Part shown: piece by piece, positions 18,602 through 27,699 of the stretch | Layout: every line of letters begins with the position of its first letter | How positions within the stretch are numbered: position 1 is the first letter of the stretch | Assembly: GCF_018402035.1 (NCBI RefSeq) | Contig: NZ_JAGYJN010000001.1 | Coordinates: forward strand, 620,001-684,000 | DNA from: Roseicyclus sp. | GTDB lineage: Bacteria > Pseudomonadota > Alphaproteobacteria > Rhodobacterales > Rhodobacteraceae | DNA length: 64,000 nucleotides | Direction: 5' to 3' | The notes under the pieces: generated by a model | The model's input: the letters and a program-made list of their open reading frames with translations, nothing else | What the model was told of the DNA's origin: nothing | Databases searched by the model: none | Translations under genes and position numbers: made by a program

Positions 18602-18611
18602 GATCTTGTCC

Positions 18612-19313
18612 TTACTTCAGTCTGACGGTGTAGCGCACGCGGTCGGGGTCGTACCAAGTCCACGAGGCTTCGACGGGGGCATTCTCATAGCCATAGCTGA
18701 CACGGGTGACCATCGGCAGCTGGGTGCCAGCGGCATGTGGAAAATCGCGTGGCACCCAATCGGGCAATGGCCCCAGCCCCACACGGTCCTCGGCACGCGC
18801 AATGCGCAGGTTCAGGTTTCTGGCATAGAAATAATACAGCGACTCAGAGAGTTCTTCGGCCGATAGGCGCACGGCATAACTTGCATCAAGCCAGATTTCT
18901 TCCGCTGCCGCGATCGTGCCCGACAAGAAACGCAAGCGGCGAATACGGTGGCCATGCGTATGTGGGCCGAAATAGGGGAGTGCCGGGTTCTTGGGCAAAA
19001 GGTCCACCGCCAGCACACGCGCCTGTGGCAGACCGCCACCCTCGACCAGTTCCAAGCGCAAGAATGCATAGACCGAACCGGTGTCTGCCTTGGTGCGGAT
19101 ATAGTTACCCGATCCCTGCACCCGCTCCAACAATCCCTTCTCCTGAAGCGAGGCGAGCGCCTTGCGCAATGTGCTTACCGCGATACCGAAACTTTCAGCC
19201 ATATCGCGTTCAGGCGCGAGCCTTTCGCCATCCACAAGGCGGCCCGCCGCGATGTCGCGAATGATGAGTTCTGTGATCTGCATATGCAGCGGCAGAGCGC
19301 CGAGTTTATCCAC
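18612..19313 (-). CDS. GntR-family regulator, HutC/UTRA type
   Basis: This is a 233-residue repressor-like protein. The N-terminal winged helix includes LAPERDMAESFGIAVSTLRKALASLQEKGLLERVQGSGNYI (about residues 31-72). The C-terminal UTRA effector domain spans residues 90-230 and ends GTQLPMVTRVSYGYENAPVEAS, a typical ligand-pocket strand. It heads an operon with the Gfo/Idh/MocA gene and is divergent from the monooxygenase operon. It probably controls both from the 105-bp intergenic region. UTRA domains usually bind sugar phosphates, amino sugars or related small molecules. Confidence 0.9.
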   Translation of the reverse strand: MDKLGALPLHMQITELIIRDIAAGRLVDGERLAPERDMAESFGIAVSTLRKALASLQEKGLLERVQGSGNYIRTKADTGSVYAFLRLELVEGGGLPQARVLAVDLLPKNPALPYFGPHTHGHRIRRLRFLSGTIAAAEEIWLDASYAVRLSAEELSESLYYFYARNLNLRIARAEDRVGLGPLPDWVPRDFPHAAGTQLPMVTRVSYGYENAPVEASWTWYDPDRVRYTVRLK

Positions 19314-19418
19314 AGCCCCCTCCCCTGGACAGCTAGGATCGCAAAATTGATATGCTATTGATTTACAAAAATCCGGGTGCTACGCAATTGCAAAAGCGAC
19401 ACGGAGAGCAAGATTTCA
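19314..19418. promoter_or_regulatory. Divergent control region of the monooxygenase/TRAP locus
   Basis: This 105-bp A+T-rich spacer lies between the GntR gene and the LLM monooxygenase gene. It contains the imperfect repeat TTGATATGCTATTGAT followed by TTACAAAAATCC. It is the likely GntR operator area, but no exact operator can be assigned. Confidence 0.4.
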
Positions 19419-20576
19419 ATGACCATCGTGCCAGTCACATCGGCCGATTTGAACGGCGCAGAGGTCAGCTGGTTCGCAGCGCTTTGCTCGGATGATTACC
19501 AATTTCTGGGCGTGCCGGACGGGCAGCTTCGCTCAAGTTGGGAGCATTGTTCCAGCATCGTCAAAACGGCCGAGCGCAACGGCTTTCGCAACATCTTATG
19601 TCCCTCAAGCTATCAGGTCGGCCAAGACACGCTGTCTTTCGTGGCGGGGTGCGCGCCGATCACCGACAAGATCAATTTCCTTGCCGCCATCCGCTGTGGC
19701 GAGATGCAGCCCGTGATGCTTGCGCGCACGGTGGCCACGCTTGATCACATGCTCAAGGGGCGGCTGACGCTGAATGTCATTTCCAGCGACTTCCCCGGCG
19801 AAGTGGCCGACAGCGCCTTTCGCTACAAGCGCAGCCACGAGGTGGTCGAAATCCTGCGACAGGCATGGACGCGCGACGAGATCGCATATGATGGCGACAT
19901 CTATCAGATCAGCAAGCTAAGCGCCGATCCCGCCCGCCCCTATCAACAAAACGGCGGACCGCTTTTGTACTTCGGCGGCTATAGCCCCGATGCGCTCGAG
20001 CTGTGCGGCGCGCAATGCGACGTCTATCTCATGTGGCCCGAGCCGCGCGAAGTTCTAGCCCAACGCATGCGCGACGTGCATGCCCGCGCCGCCGCCCATG
20101 GCCGTACGCTCGATTACGGCCTTCGGGTGCATATGATCGTGCGCGATACCGAAGCCGAGGCCCGCGATTACGCGGAACACATCGCCAGCAAGCTTGACGA
20201 TGAATATGGCAAACTCATCCGCGAGCGCGCCCATGACAGCATCAGCCTCGGCGTGGCCCATCAAGCGCGCGCACGCGAGCTGGCCGATAAATTCGGCTAT
20301 GTCGAACCCAATCTTTGGACTGGCATCGGACGCGCGCGCTCTGGCTGTGGCGCAGCACTTGTGGGCTCTGTCGATCAGGTGCTCAGCAAGATCGAAGATT
20401 ACCGCAAGATGGGTATCCGCGCCTTTATCTTCTCGGGCTATCCCCATCATGACGAGGCCGAGATTTTCGGGGCCAAGGTCATGCCGCATCTGCAAACCGT
20501 CTCGCTGCCCCATATCTATGGCCGCGTGCCAACGGATACCCCTGCAACACCTCTTGGAAATGGACCGCGCCGCTGA
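19419..20576 (+). CDS. LLM-class FMNH2-dependent monooxygenase, SsuD-like (candidate sulfonate/sulfoquinovose monooxygenase)
   Basis: This is a 385-residue bacterial-luciferase-like protein with the TIM-barrel pattern of alkanesulfonate monooxygenases. Visible blocks are CGEMQPVMLARTVATLDHML, LNVISSDFPGE, LYFGGYSPDALELCG with VYLMWPEPREVLAQRM, and a C-terminal IFSGYPHHDEAEIFG. Such enzymes use reduced FMN and O2 to cleave C-S bonds, giving an aldehyde and sulfite. The gene for an NAD(P)H-flavin reductase lies two genes downstream and a sulfite exporter-like gene lies nearby, which supports a sulfonate substrate. The ATG at 19419 is favoured. The stop overlaps the AKR start (TGATG). Confidence 0.85.
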   Translation: MTIVPVTSADLNGAEVSWFAALCSDDYQFLGVPDGQLRSSWEHCSSIVKTAERNGFRNILCPSSYQVGQDTLSFVAGCAPITDKINFLAAIRCGEMQPVMLARTVATLDHMLKGRLTLNVISSDFPGEVADSAFRYKRSHEVVEILRQAWTRDEIAYDGDIYQISKLSADPARPYQQNGGPLLYFGGYSPDALELCGAQCDVYLMWPEPREVLAQRMRDVHARAAAHGRTLDYGLRVHMIVRDTEAEARDYAEHIASKLDDEYGKLIRERAHDSISLGVAHQARARELADKFGYVEPNLWTGIGRARSGCGAALVGSVDQVLSKIEDYRKMGIRAFIFSGYPHHDEAEIFGAKVMPHLQTVSLPHIYGRVPTDTPATPLGNGPRR

Positions 20577-21463
20577 TGGACCGCTCTGACCTGACCCCCG
20601 ATCTGTCGCTGTCGCGCATTGTCTATGGCATGTGGCGGCTTGGCGATGACGCCGACACTTCGCCTGCCCATGTGCAAGCAAAGGTCGAAGCCTGCCTTGC
20701 GCAAGGTATCACCACCATGGATCAGGCCGATATCTATGGCGGCTATACCGCCGAAGACATCTTGGGTGACGCTTTGCGGGCCGCACCCGGGCTGCGCGAC
20801 CAGATCGAGATCGTGACCAAATGCGATATCGTGGCCCCGGTTGGGCGTCACGCGGGCGCGCGCGTCAAATATTATGACACATCAAGCGCCCATATCACCG
20901 CCTCGGTCGAGGCCAGCCTAAAGGCGATGGCGACCGACTGGATCGACCTGTTGCTGATCCATCGGCCCGACCCGCTGATCAACCCCGATGAAACCGGTGC
21001 AGCACTGGACCGGCTGGTTGATTCTGGCAAAGTGCGCGCGGTGGGCGTGTCGAATTTCCGCCCTTGGGATACCGACCTGTTGCAATCGCGGATGGACGCG
21101 CCGCTGACCTGTAACCAGATCGAGTTGAGCTTGATGGCACATGAAGCCTTGGTGAATGGCGATCTCGCGCATTTGCACCAGCACAGGATTGCCCCCATGG
21201 CATGGAGCCCCTTGGCCGGCGGCAAAATGGCCGGGGCCGGCGCGCTGCGCGAAAAACTCGACGCGCTGGGGGCGGCGGCGGATACAGATTGGAGTGCCGT
21301 GGCCATCGCGTGGCTTTTGCATCATCCGGCGGGCATCTTGCCAGTTCTCGGCACCAACAACCTTGACCGCATCGCGCGTATTTCTGACGTGCTGCGCGTG
21401 CCGATGGACCGTCAAACATGGTACGAGCTTTACACGCTCGCCTTGGGGCGCGAGGTCGCATGA
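20576..21463 (+). CDS. Aldo/keto reductase (YdhF-like; SmoB-like candidate)
   Basis: This is a 295-residue NADPH-dependent oxidoreductase. The catalytic tetrad is visible: Asp and Tyr in MDQADIYGGYTAE, Lys in IVTKCDI and His in LLIHRPDPL. The NADP-binding end has GTNNLDRIARI. It starts one base inside the monooxygenase stop codon and ends overlapping the flavin reductase gene, so all three are tightly coupled. In the sulfo-SMO pathway an AKR reduces 6-oxoglucose, formed after C-S cleavage, to glucose. By context this gene could do that. Reduction of another aldehyde is possible. Confidence 0.88.
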   Translation: MDRSDLTPDLSLSRIVYGMWRLGDDADTSPAHVQAKVEACLAQGITTMDQADIYGGYTAEDILGDALRAAPGLRDQIEIVTKCDIVAPVGRHAGARVKYYDTSSAHITASVEASLKAMATDWIDLLLIHRPDPLINPDETGAALDRLVDSGKVRAVGVSNFRPWDTDLLQSRMDAPLTCNQIELSLMAHEALVNGDLAHLHQHRIAPMAWSPLAGGKMAGAGALREKLDALGAAADTDWSAVAIAWLLHHPAGILPVLGTNNLDRIARISDVLRVPMDRQTWYELYTLALGREVA

Positions 21464-21981
21464 TGGACGATGGCGGGCAAATGCACCCTGTCGAAATCAT
21501 CCCCGGCCCAGACACGCAGCGTGCCTTGCGTGATGCCTTGGGCTGCTTTGCCACGGGCGTCACGCTCATCACCATCGAAAGCACGGATGGGCCGATGGGC
21601 TTTGCCGCCAATAGCTTTGCGGCCGTCTCGCTGGACCCGGCACTCGTGCTGTGGTCACCTGCCAAATCCTCGCGCCGCTTTGGCCATTACATCGCAGCCA
21701 CCCATTACGCGATCCATGTGCTGTCGCGTGACGATTTTGGGCTGTTAGATCGTTTCGCCCGCGATGGCGCAGGTTTTGCGGGGCTGGCATTTTCGCGCAA
21801 TGCCGAGGGGGTGCCGGTGCTGGATCAGGCCGTGGCACGGTTCGAATGTCGCCAACATGCCACGCATGACGGCGGCGATCACATGATCATTGTCGGTGAA
21901 GTTTTGCGCGCCACCCATCGCGGCGGCGCGGCCTTGGTGTTTCATCAGGGACAATACGGCGGCTTCAACCCACTGGGCTAG
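21460..21981 (+). CDS. Flavin reductase (HpaC/NTA-B-type), partner of the monooxygenase
   Basis: This is a 173-residue FMN-binding split-barrel protein. ALGCFATGVTLITI, GFAANSFAAVSLDPALVLWS and FGHYIAATHYAIHVLS match the flavin reductase-like domain. FHQGQYGGFNPLG closes the protein. It reduces FMN with NAD(P)H and hands it to the LLM monooxygenase. Its ATG overlaps the AKR stop as ATGA. A downstream gap of about 50 bases leads to the TRAP genes. Confidence 0.92.
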   Translation: MMDDGGQMHPVEIIPGPDTQRALRDALGCFATGVTLITIESTDGPMGFAANSFAAVSLDPALVLWSPAKSSRRFGHYIAATHYAIHVLSRDDFGLLDRFARDGAGFAGLAFSRNAEGVPVLDQAVARFECRQHATHDGGDHMIIVGEVLRATHRGGAALVFHQGQYGGFNPLG

Positions 21982-22032
21982 GCCAAAGACACGCCCTTTG
22001 GGAGAGGGGCGATAAAGGGAGGAGAGACACGC

Positions 22033-22623
22033 ATGCAGGCGCTCATCGCCCTGTCCAAGCTTGTGGCATTGGTCAATGCCGGCGCGCTGACAATCGGCCG
22101 CTGGCTCGGGGCGTTTTGCATTCTGTTGATGGTCATCGTCATCCTGACACAGGTGTTTTTCCGCTATGTGATCGGCCTTGGCCTGCCATGGCCGGAAGAG
22201 GCTGCGCGCTTTTTGATGCTCTGGTCCGCAGGTTTGATGATCGGGACAGCCTACCGCCGCGGCGGGTTCGTGGCGATTGATCTTATGGTCGCCTTGTTGC
22301 CCCGCCTCTTGCGGCATCTTCTGACATTGACGCTTTTTGCCTTGGCGCTGATCGTGTTGTGGAAAGCATGGCAAATCGGTCTGCGCGAAGTGTCTGGGCT
22401 TGCCGGTCGCTTTGGCACCGACAGCCTGAATGTGCCGACCAGCTGGGATCTGTCGACATGGCACAAGGTGCCGAAATCTTGGCAGATGATGTCGATGCTT
22501 GTGGGCATTGGTGCGCTGGTCATGGTGACGTTTGAATTGATCCTGCGCGAAGTGATCGCGCTCTTTGGTCGTGCGGGCGATCTGCCGCCCATTTCCGATC
22601 AAGTCGTGCTGGGGTCAGAATGA
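22033..22623 (+). CDS. TRAP transporter small permease (DctQ)
   Basis: This is a 196-residue four-helix subunit. The first helix region IGRWLGAFCILLMVIVILTQVFFRYV and the following LGLPWPEEAARFLMLWSAGLMIGTA are typical DctQ signatures. It pairs with DctM and the periplasmic receptor to import an acid or sulfonate using the sodium gradient. A longer than usual loop with DSLNVPTSWDLSTW appears between helices three and four. It is in the same operon as the monooxygenase set and is followed immediately by dctM. Confidence 0.92.
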   Translation: MQALIALSKLVALVNAGALTIGRWLGAFCILLMVIVILTQVFFRYVIGLGLPWPEEAARFLMLWSAGLMIGTAYRRGGFVAIDLMVALLPRLLRHLLTLTLFALALIVLWKAWQIGLREVSGLAGRFGTDSLNVPTSWDLSTWHKVPKSWQMMSMLVGIGALVMVTFELILREVIALFGRAGDLPPISDQVVLGSE

Positions 22624-22624
22624 C

Positions 22625-23914
22625 ATGCTGAGCTTTTTCCTCCCGGTCTTTCTGATCTTCCTCTTTCTTGGCCTGCCGGTGTTTTTCGCCCTGCTGGCTG
22701 CACCGGGCATCTTGCTTTGGGGCGCAGGGATGGAGCGCGACATCACGCTCCTGTATCGCAATGTCTATAACGGGATGGACAGCTTCCCGCTGATGGCGAT
22801 CCCGTTCTTCATGCTGGCGGGCGAATTGATGAACCGTGGCGGCATCACCATGCGGCTGGTCGAGTTCAGCCAAGCGCTTGTCGGCCATCTGCGCGGCGGG
22901 CTTGCGCATGTGAATGTGCTGTCATCGATGCTGTTTGCGGGCATGTCGGGTTCGGCTGTGGCGGATGTGTCGGCGCTTGGGTCCATGCTGATCCCCGCGA
23001 TGGAAAAGAACGGCTACAAAAAGCGCTTTGCGGCGGCGATCACGGCAGCAAGCTCGATCATTGGCCCGATCATCCCGCCCTCGGGCATCATGATCATCTA
23101 TGCCTATGTCATGGGTGAAAGCGTGGCCGCGCTGTTTCTGGCGGGCATCATTCCGGGCATCATGATGGCGGTCGGCCTGATGATTGCCCTGTCACTGCTG
23201 GCTGACCGATACGAGCTTCCGGCCGCCACAAAGCGTGCAAGCTGGGGCCAACGCGGACAGGCAAGCCTGCGCGCCTTTTGGCCGCTGATGACCCCGGTGA
23301 TCATTCTGGGCGGCATCCTTGGCGGCGTGATGACACCCACCGAAGCCGCGGCCGTGGCGGTGGGCTATGCTTTCATCGTGTCGCTGTTCATCATGCGCAC
23401 GCTCAAGCTGTCGGATATCCCCGATGTGCTGATGCGCGCGGGCATTACCTCGGCGGTGGTGCTGCTTTTGGTCGGCGCTGCGATGGCCTTCAAGACCGTG
23501 GCCGCAATGGCGCGCACCCCGGAACAGATGGCCAGCATTATCTTGTCCCTTTCGGATAATGTGTTGATCTTGTTGTTCTTGATCAACCTGCTCTTGTTCC
23601 TTGTCGGCATGTTCTTGGATGCGGGCCCCGCGATTATCATCCTTGGGCCGATCCTTGGGCCGATCTTCATCGAACTGGGCGTCGATCCGGTGCATTTTGC
23701 CATCATCATGGCAGTCAACCTGACCGTCGGCCTTTTGACGCCGCCCATGGGGCTGGTGCTGTTTGTCACCTCATCCGTTTCCGGCCTCAGGCTGGAAACG
23801 TTGTCCAAGGCGATCTTGCCGTTTCTGGCGGTTCAGATCGTCGTAATTTTTCTACTCACCTACATCCCCGCACTGACGCTCACGATCCCGCGTCTGTTCG
23901 GGTTTGTTCAATGA
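22625..23914 (+). CDS. TRAP transporter large permease (DctM)
   Basis: This is a 429-residue multi-helix transporter core. LFAGMSGSAVADVSALGSMLIPAM and ITAASSIIGPIIPPSGIMIIYA are the strongest family marks, and LTPPMGLVLFVTSSVSG appears near the C-terminus. The start at 22625, one base after the dctQ stop, gives MLSFFLPVFLIFLFLGLPVFFALL. About 12 hydrophobic segments are visible. It works with the adjacent DctQ and DctP. Confidence 0.95.
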   Translation: MLSFFLPVFLIFLFLGLPVFFALLAAPGILLWGAGMERDITLLYRNVYNGMDSFPLMAIPFFMLAGELMNRGGITMRLVEFSQALVGHLRGGLAHVNVLSSMLFAGMSGSAVADVSALGSMLIPAMEKNGYKKRFAAAITAASSIIGPIIPPSGIMIIYAYVMGESVAALFLAGIIPGIMMAVGLMIALSLLADRYELPAATKRASWGQRGQASLRAFWPLMTPVIILGGILGGVMTPTEAAAVAVGYAFIVSLFIMRTLKLSDIPDVLMRAGITSAVVLLLVGAAMAFKTVAAMARTPEQMASIILSLSDNVLILLFLINLLLFLVGMFLDAGPAIIILGPILGPIFIELGVDPVHFAIIMAVNLTVGLLTPPMGLVLFVTSSVSGLRLETLSKAILPFLAVQIVVIFLLTYIPALTLTIPRLFGFVQ

Positions 23915-23943
23915 TCTTCATATCCAAAGGGAGGAAAACCAAG

Positions 23944-25002
23944 ATGTTGAAGACAACCCTCAAGTCGATGTTGCTCGCGACAATGTTGGTCGCACCGGTG
24001 ACAACGGCTTTCGCGCAAGAGATTATGCTGCGCGCAACCGCGACCTCGAACGATCAAGACGAGGATTATGACGGTCTCGTCGTATTCAAGAACTTTGTCG
24101 AAAACGCTTCGAACGGCGCGATCGGTGTCGAACTGTTCATCGGCACCCAGCTTTGCACCAAAGGCGATGAATGCTTGGCAGGCGTTGCAGACGGTTCAAT
24201 CGACATTTTCGTGTCGACCTCGGGCGGTGCGGCCGGTCTTTTCCCCTATATTCAGGTGCTCGACCTGCCCTATCTGATGAGCGATGACCGCGTGGCCGAG
24301 CATGTTCTGTCCGGCCCCTTCGTTCACGAAATGCGCGAACTGATGCTGGAAGATAGCGACGGGCTCATCCGTTTGATGACGGTCGGCAACACCGGCGGCT
24401 GGCGCAGCTACGCAAACACCCAGCGCCGCATCGAAACGCCCGCCGATCTGGCAGGCCTGCGGATGCGGACCGTTCCCGCCGATCTGCCGCAGACATTGGC
24501 AACAGCGCTTGGCGCGGCCCCCACGCCGATTGCATGGCCCGAGTTGTTCACCTCGCTGCAAACCGGCGTCGTGGAAGGCACCGCAAACGGTATCACCGAC
24601 ATCATGAACATGCGGTTCACCGATGCCGGGCTGAAATACCTCACGCTCGACAACCACAGCTACATGGGCGCGTTCTGGTTCATGAATAACGAGCGCTTCC
24701 TTGGCATGTCCGATGAACATAAGCGCATCGTGATCGACGGCTTTGCAGCCCTGCAACAGGCCACATTCGCAAGCCCCAAGCGCAAGGAAATCGCCGCCTA
24801 TGAGGCCTTCCGCGCCGCCGGCGGCGAGATCTATGTGCCCACCGAAGCGCAGCGCACCATGTTCATGGAAGCCGCGGCACCTGCCTTTGATTGGTTCCGC
24901 GCGAATGTCCGCCAAGGGCCCGAGGTTCTGGACAGCTTCAGCGCCCATGCCGCCGCTGCGGCAGAGGCCATCGAAGCCGCCCGCATCGCGGATATGAACT
25001 GA
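23944..25002 (+). CDS. TRAP transporter periplasmic binding protein (DctP)
   Basis: This is a 352-residue receptor with a clear signal peptide (about residues 1-26, ending TTAFAQ). The mature domain has the DctP layout: GVELFIGTQLC, PYLMSDDRVAEHVL, then LAGLRMRT whose Arg usually binds the carboxylate or other anionic group of the ligand. ALGAAPTPIAWPELFTSLQTG follows. A GGAGG site precedes the ATG at 23944. It is the last gene of the operon and is followed by a strong terminator. The ligand is unknown, and context suggests a sulfonate. Confidence 0.93.
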   Translation: MLKTTLKSMLLATMLVAPVTTAFAQEIMLRATATSNDQDEDYDGLVVFKNFVENASNGAIGVELFIGTQLCTKGDECLAGVADGSIDIFVSTSGGAAGLFPYIQVLDLPYLMSDDRVAEHVLSGPFVHEMRELMLEDSDGLIRLMTVGNTGGWRSYANTQRRIETPADLAGLRMRTVPADLPQTLATALGAAPTPIAWPELFTSLQTGVVEGTANGITDIMNMRFTDAGLKYLTLDNHSYMGAFWFMNNERFLGMSDEHKRIVIDGFAALQQATFASPKRKEIAAYEAFRAAGGEIYVPTEAQRTMFMEAAAPAFDWFRANVRQGPEVLDSFSAHAAAAAEAIEAARIADMN

Positions 25003-25023
25003 TCGCGTCTGATCACACGATCG

Positions 25024-25056
25024 AAAAGCGCCACGCTCGTCGTGGCGCTTTTTTTT
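25024..25056 (+). terminator. Rho-independent terminator of the monooxygenase/TRAP operon
   Basis: AAAGCGCCACG and CGTGGCGCTTT form an 11-bp perfect stem with a 5-base loop followed by a long T-run. It closes the operon about 20 bases after the dctP stop. Confidence 0.95.
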
Positions 25057-25196
25057 GCGCTGCGAGGATCATCTCGATCCACTGACCATGAATGCATCGT
25101 CGTGGTTATCAGCATGCCCCTCGCCAGAGCATGCGCCACACCGATCATCTTGAGCGCCCCTGCGTTCAAGCAAGAAGCCCAAGTCACGCATCTCGG

Positions 25197-26320
25197 TCAG
25201 ACAAAGGTAGATTGCAGCAAACGGCGATAGTCCTCCCCGTTCAAAGACGCGGGGTTTGTCGGATGGCTGTGATCTGCCAAAGCACCCTGAATGACGACAT
25301 CAAATTGATCCTCGCGCAGGCCCAATGTCTTGAGGCCCACGGGAATACCAAGGCGGCGGTTACGCGCATCAAGCGCGTCTTCCAATTCGCCCTGCCCCAG
25401 ATCAAGGGCACGTTCGATCCGGGCAAATTTCTCGGGCGCGGCAGAACGGTTCATCCGCATCACCGCAGGCATCAAAATGGCGTTAAGTGTCCCATGGTGC
25501 AGATTGGGGATTTCAGCCCGCCCAAGGCATGCGACAGCGCATGAACCCCGCCCAGACCCTTTTGGAAGGTCAATCCGCCCTGCAAGGAGCCCATCATCAA
25601 GCCATGGCGCGCGGCAAGGTTCGCGCCGTCTTCAAAGGCAGGGATCACATTCGCCCAAATCCGCGCCGCCCCATCAAGCGCAATCGCTTCTGCCGGGGGA
25701 TTGTCGCGTGGCGATAGATAAGTTTCCAGACAATGCGAGAGCGCATCCAGCGCTGTGGCGGCGGTCAGTGCGGGCGGCATGCCCAAGGTGAGCTCGGGGT
25801 CACAAATCGCGGCCTTGGGGATAAGATACGGGCTGACGATGCCCAATTTCCGGCCATCGGCCAAAGTGATCAGCGCGGCGCGCCCCACCTCGGACCCGGT
25901 GCCTGCTGTGGTCGGTATCGCAATCACCGGCGCAACAGCGGCCGTGATCAAGGGCAGCCCCCCTTCGATCAAGGCAAAGCGCGCCAGCGGTCCGCCATGG
26001 GTTGCCAAAAGCGCCACTGCTTTTGCCAAATCGATGGGCGAGCCCCCGCCCAGCGCCACGACACCGTCACATCCCGACGCCTTGTAAAGACCGACGGCTT
26101 GCAGCGTGGCCTCTTCCGTCGGGTTCGAGGGGACATCGAAAAACTGGGCCGTGTCTTTGGGCAAATAGGGCAAGATGCGATCCACCAGACCGGCCGCAAG
26201 CACCCCGCGATCAGAGACCAGCAAAGGCCGCTTCACCCCCAGCCGCTCAAGCCGTGCGGCCACTTGCGCAATCGCGCCTGCGGCAAACTCAATATCAGTC
26301 AGATAAGTGATGACGCTCAT
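25197..26320 (-). pseudogene. Iron-containing alcohol dehydrogenase / maleylacetate reductase-like, apparent -1 frameshift
   Basis: This is a group III (iron) dehydrogenase of about 374 residues once joined. The main frame carries GGGSPIDLAKAVALL (NAD-binding), IPTTAGTGSEVGRAALI and metal-ligand regions LDALSHCLETY and [12 protein letters not shown]. It then goes out of frame. Adding one C to the G4/C4 run at 25506-25509 continues into [18 protein letters not shown], the normal C-terminal domain start. Family members include maleylacetate reductases, lactaldehyde reductase-like enzymes and glycerol dehydrogenases. The ATG at 26320 is chosen. It is divergent from an EamA exporter gene. No aromatic ring-cleavage genes are nearby, so the substrate is open. 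Confidence 0.75.
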
Positions 26321-26508
26321 TCGTCCCGACCCTTCTCGCGTGGATTGTGACCTACTGAGCCATATTTTTGATCGCGATGCTTCCGGAATCGTCAGCTTGG
26401 CGGGCAAATCCGCCCAACCTGTCATGCGCTGCCATCGCAACGGATCGCTTTGTTGGGCCCATTCGGAAATCGATAGACGCGTCTTGGGCGTCATCGTATG
26501 CGAGGTGC

Positions 26509-27456
26509 ATGACAAGCGCGCATGCCGAAACCCCATCGACCGACCGCATCTTGACCGGTGTGGTGCTGATGCTGGGGTTTTGCGTGACAGCCCCCTTGTT
26601 AGATGTGGCAGCCAAGCTTGCGTCAAGCAGCGTGCCGGTCGGCCAAATCACCGCCGCCCGCTTTCTCGTGCAATGCCTTTTGATGGCACCGATCATGTGG
26701 ATCATGGGGCTGACCTTGCGGGTCGCGCGGGCGCAAATGCTGGCGCTGGTCTTGCGCGCCGTATTCTTGCTTGTCTCGACCTTTTGTTTCGTCGCGGCCA
26801 TTCGCGTTATGCCGTTGGCCGATGCGCTGGCCATCGCCTTCATCGCCCCATTCATCGTGCTGTTGATTGGCAAATATTATCTGGGCGAAGATGTCGGCCC
26901 TCGCCGGGTTGGGGCGGCTATGGTGGGTTTTGTCGGTGTTCTCTTCGTGATTCAGCCGAGCTTTGCAGCCTTTGGCGCGCTGTCGCTGTTTCCCTTGGGC
27001 ACGGCGGTGTCATTTGCGCTCTATATTCTTGTGACGCGCGGATTGTCCCGTCGGGTTCATCCCGTCACGCTGCAATTCCATACCGGCCTGCTCGCAAGCC
27101 TCATCTGCCTGCCGGTGCTGATGCTGGCCAATGGCACGGGCTCTATGATGCTCGACCCGGTTTGGCCGCAGGATATCGCATGGCTCTGGCTTTTTGGCGT
27201 CGGGTTTTTCGCAGCCCTGAGCCATATGATGATGACCTATGCGCTGTCGCTGGCACCCTCGGCCACATTGGCACCGATGCAATATCTTGAACTGCCGATG
27301 GCGACCTTGATGGGCTATCTGGTGTTCCAAGATTTCCCCAACACGCTGAGTTTGGCGGGCATCGCGATCATCATCGCAGCGGGGCTATACATGATCCACC
27401 GCGAACGGGTAACGGCGCGACGGTCACACATGCCAAACGTCCTCCCGCCGATCTAG
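26509..27456 (+). CDS. EamA-family (DMT) transporter
   Basis: This is a 315-residue membrane protein with ten predicted helices in two EamA repeats. PVGQITAARFLVQCLLMAP and AIRVMPLADALAIAFIAPFIVLLIGKYYLGE mark the first. PSATLAPMQYLELPMATLMGYLVFQD marks the second. It probably exports a metabolite, but the substrate is not predictable. The ATG at 26509 has a GAGGTG site. It is divergent from the dehydrogenase gene and ends before the uxuA promoter region. Confidence 0.85.
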   Translation: MTSAHAETPSTDRILTGVVLMLGFCVTAPLLDVAAKLASSSVPVGQITAARFLVQCLLMAPIMWIMGLTLRVARAQMLALVLRAVFLLVSTFCFVAAIRVMPLADALAIAFIAPFIVLLIGKYYLGEDVGPRRVGAAMVGFVGVLFVIQPSFAAFGALSLFPLGTAVSFALYILVTRGLSRRVHPVTLQFHTGLLASLICLPVLMLANGTGSMMLDPVWPQDIAWLWLFGVGFFAALSHMMMTYALSLAPSATLAPMQYLELPMATLMGYLVFQDFPNTLSLAGIAIIIAAGLYMIHRERVTARRSHMPNVLPPI

Positions 27457-27643
27457 AAACGATCACGGTCACAGACCGGTAAAACCTTCGCTCGCGGCGC
27501 AAACTGCGCCGATGGCACAGGTTGGGGCGGCATCTCCCCCGCATCTGTTGAGGTGCGGGTGCCGGCATCCCACCCCTTTTCACAGCACAATGCGCCCGGG
27601 CCGAGACGCAAGATCACGATACATGTCGGCCGGAATAAAAAGA

Positions 27644-27673
27644 TTGCACAATGGTAAAGCGACATACTAGTAT
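27644..27673 (+). promoter_or_regulatory. Candidate uxuA operon promoter
   Basis: TTGCAC and TAGTAT are separated by 18 bases, 27 bases upstream of the uxuA ATG. The -10 element touches the ATACCGGTAT palindrome, a position suited to repression. Confidence 0.5.
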
Positions 27674-27681
27674 ACCGGTAT
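27672..27681. promoter_or_regulatory. Putative GntR operator ATACCGGTAT (uxuA site)
   Basis: This perfect 10-bp palindrome overlaps the likely -10/+1 region of the uxuA operon and lies just before its ribosome site. The same 10-mer occurs upstream of the FCD-type GntR gene at 36761-36770. Two matched copies at the two promoters of one pathway make it a good operator candidate for that regulator. Confidence 0.65.
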
Positions 27682-27699
27682 CAGAAGGAGCCTTGCTGC

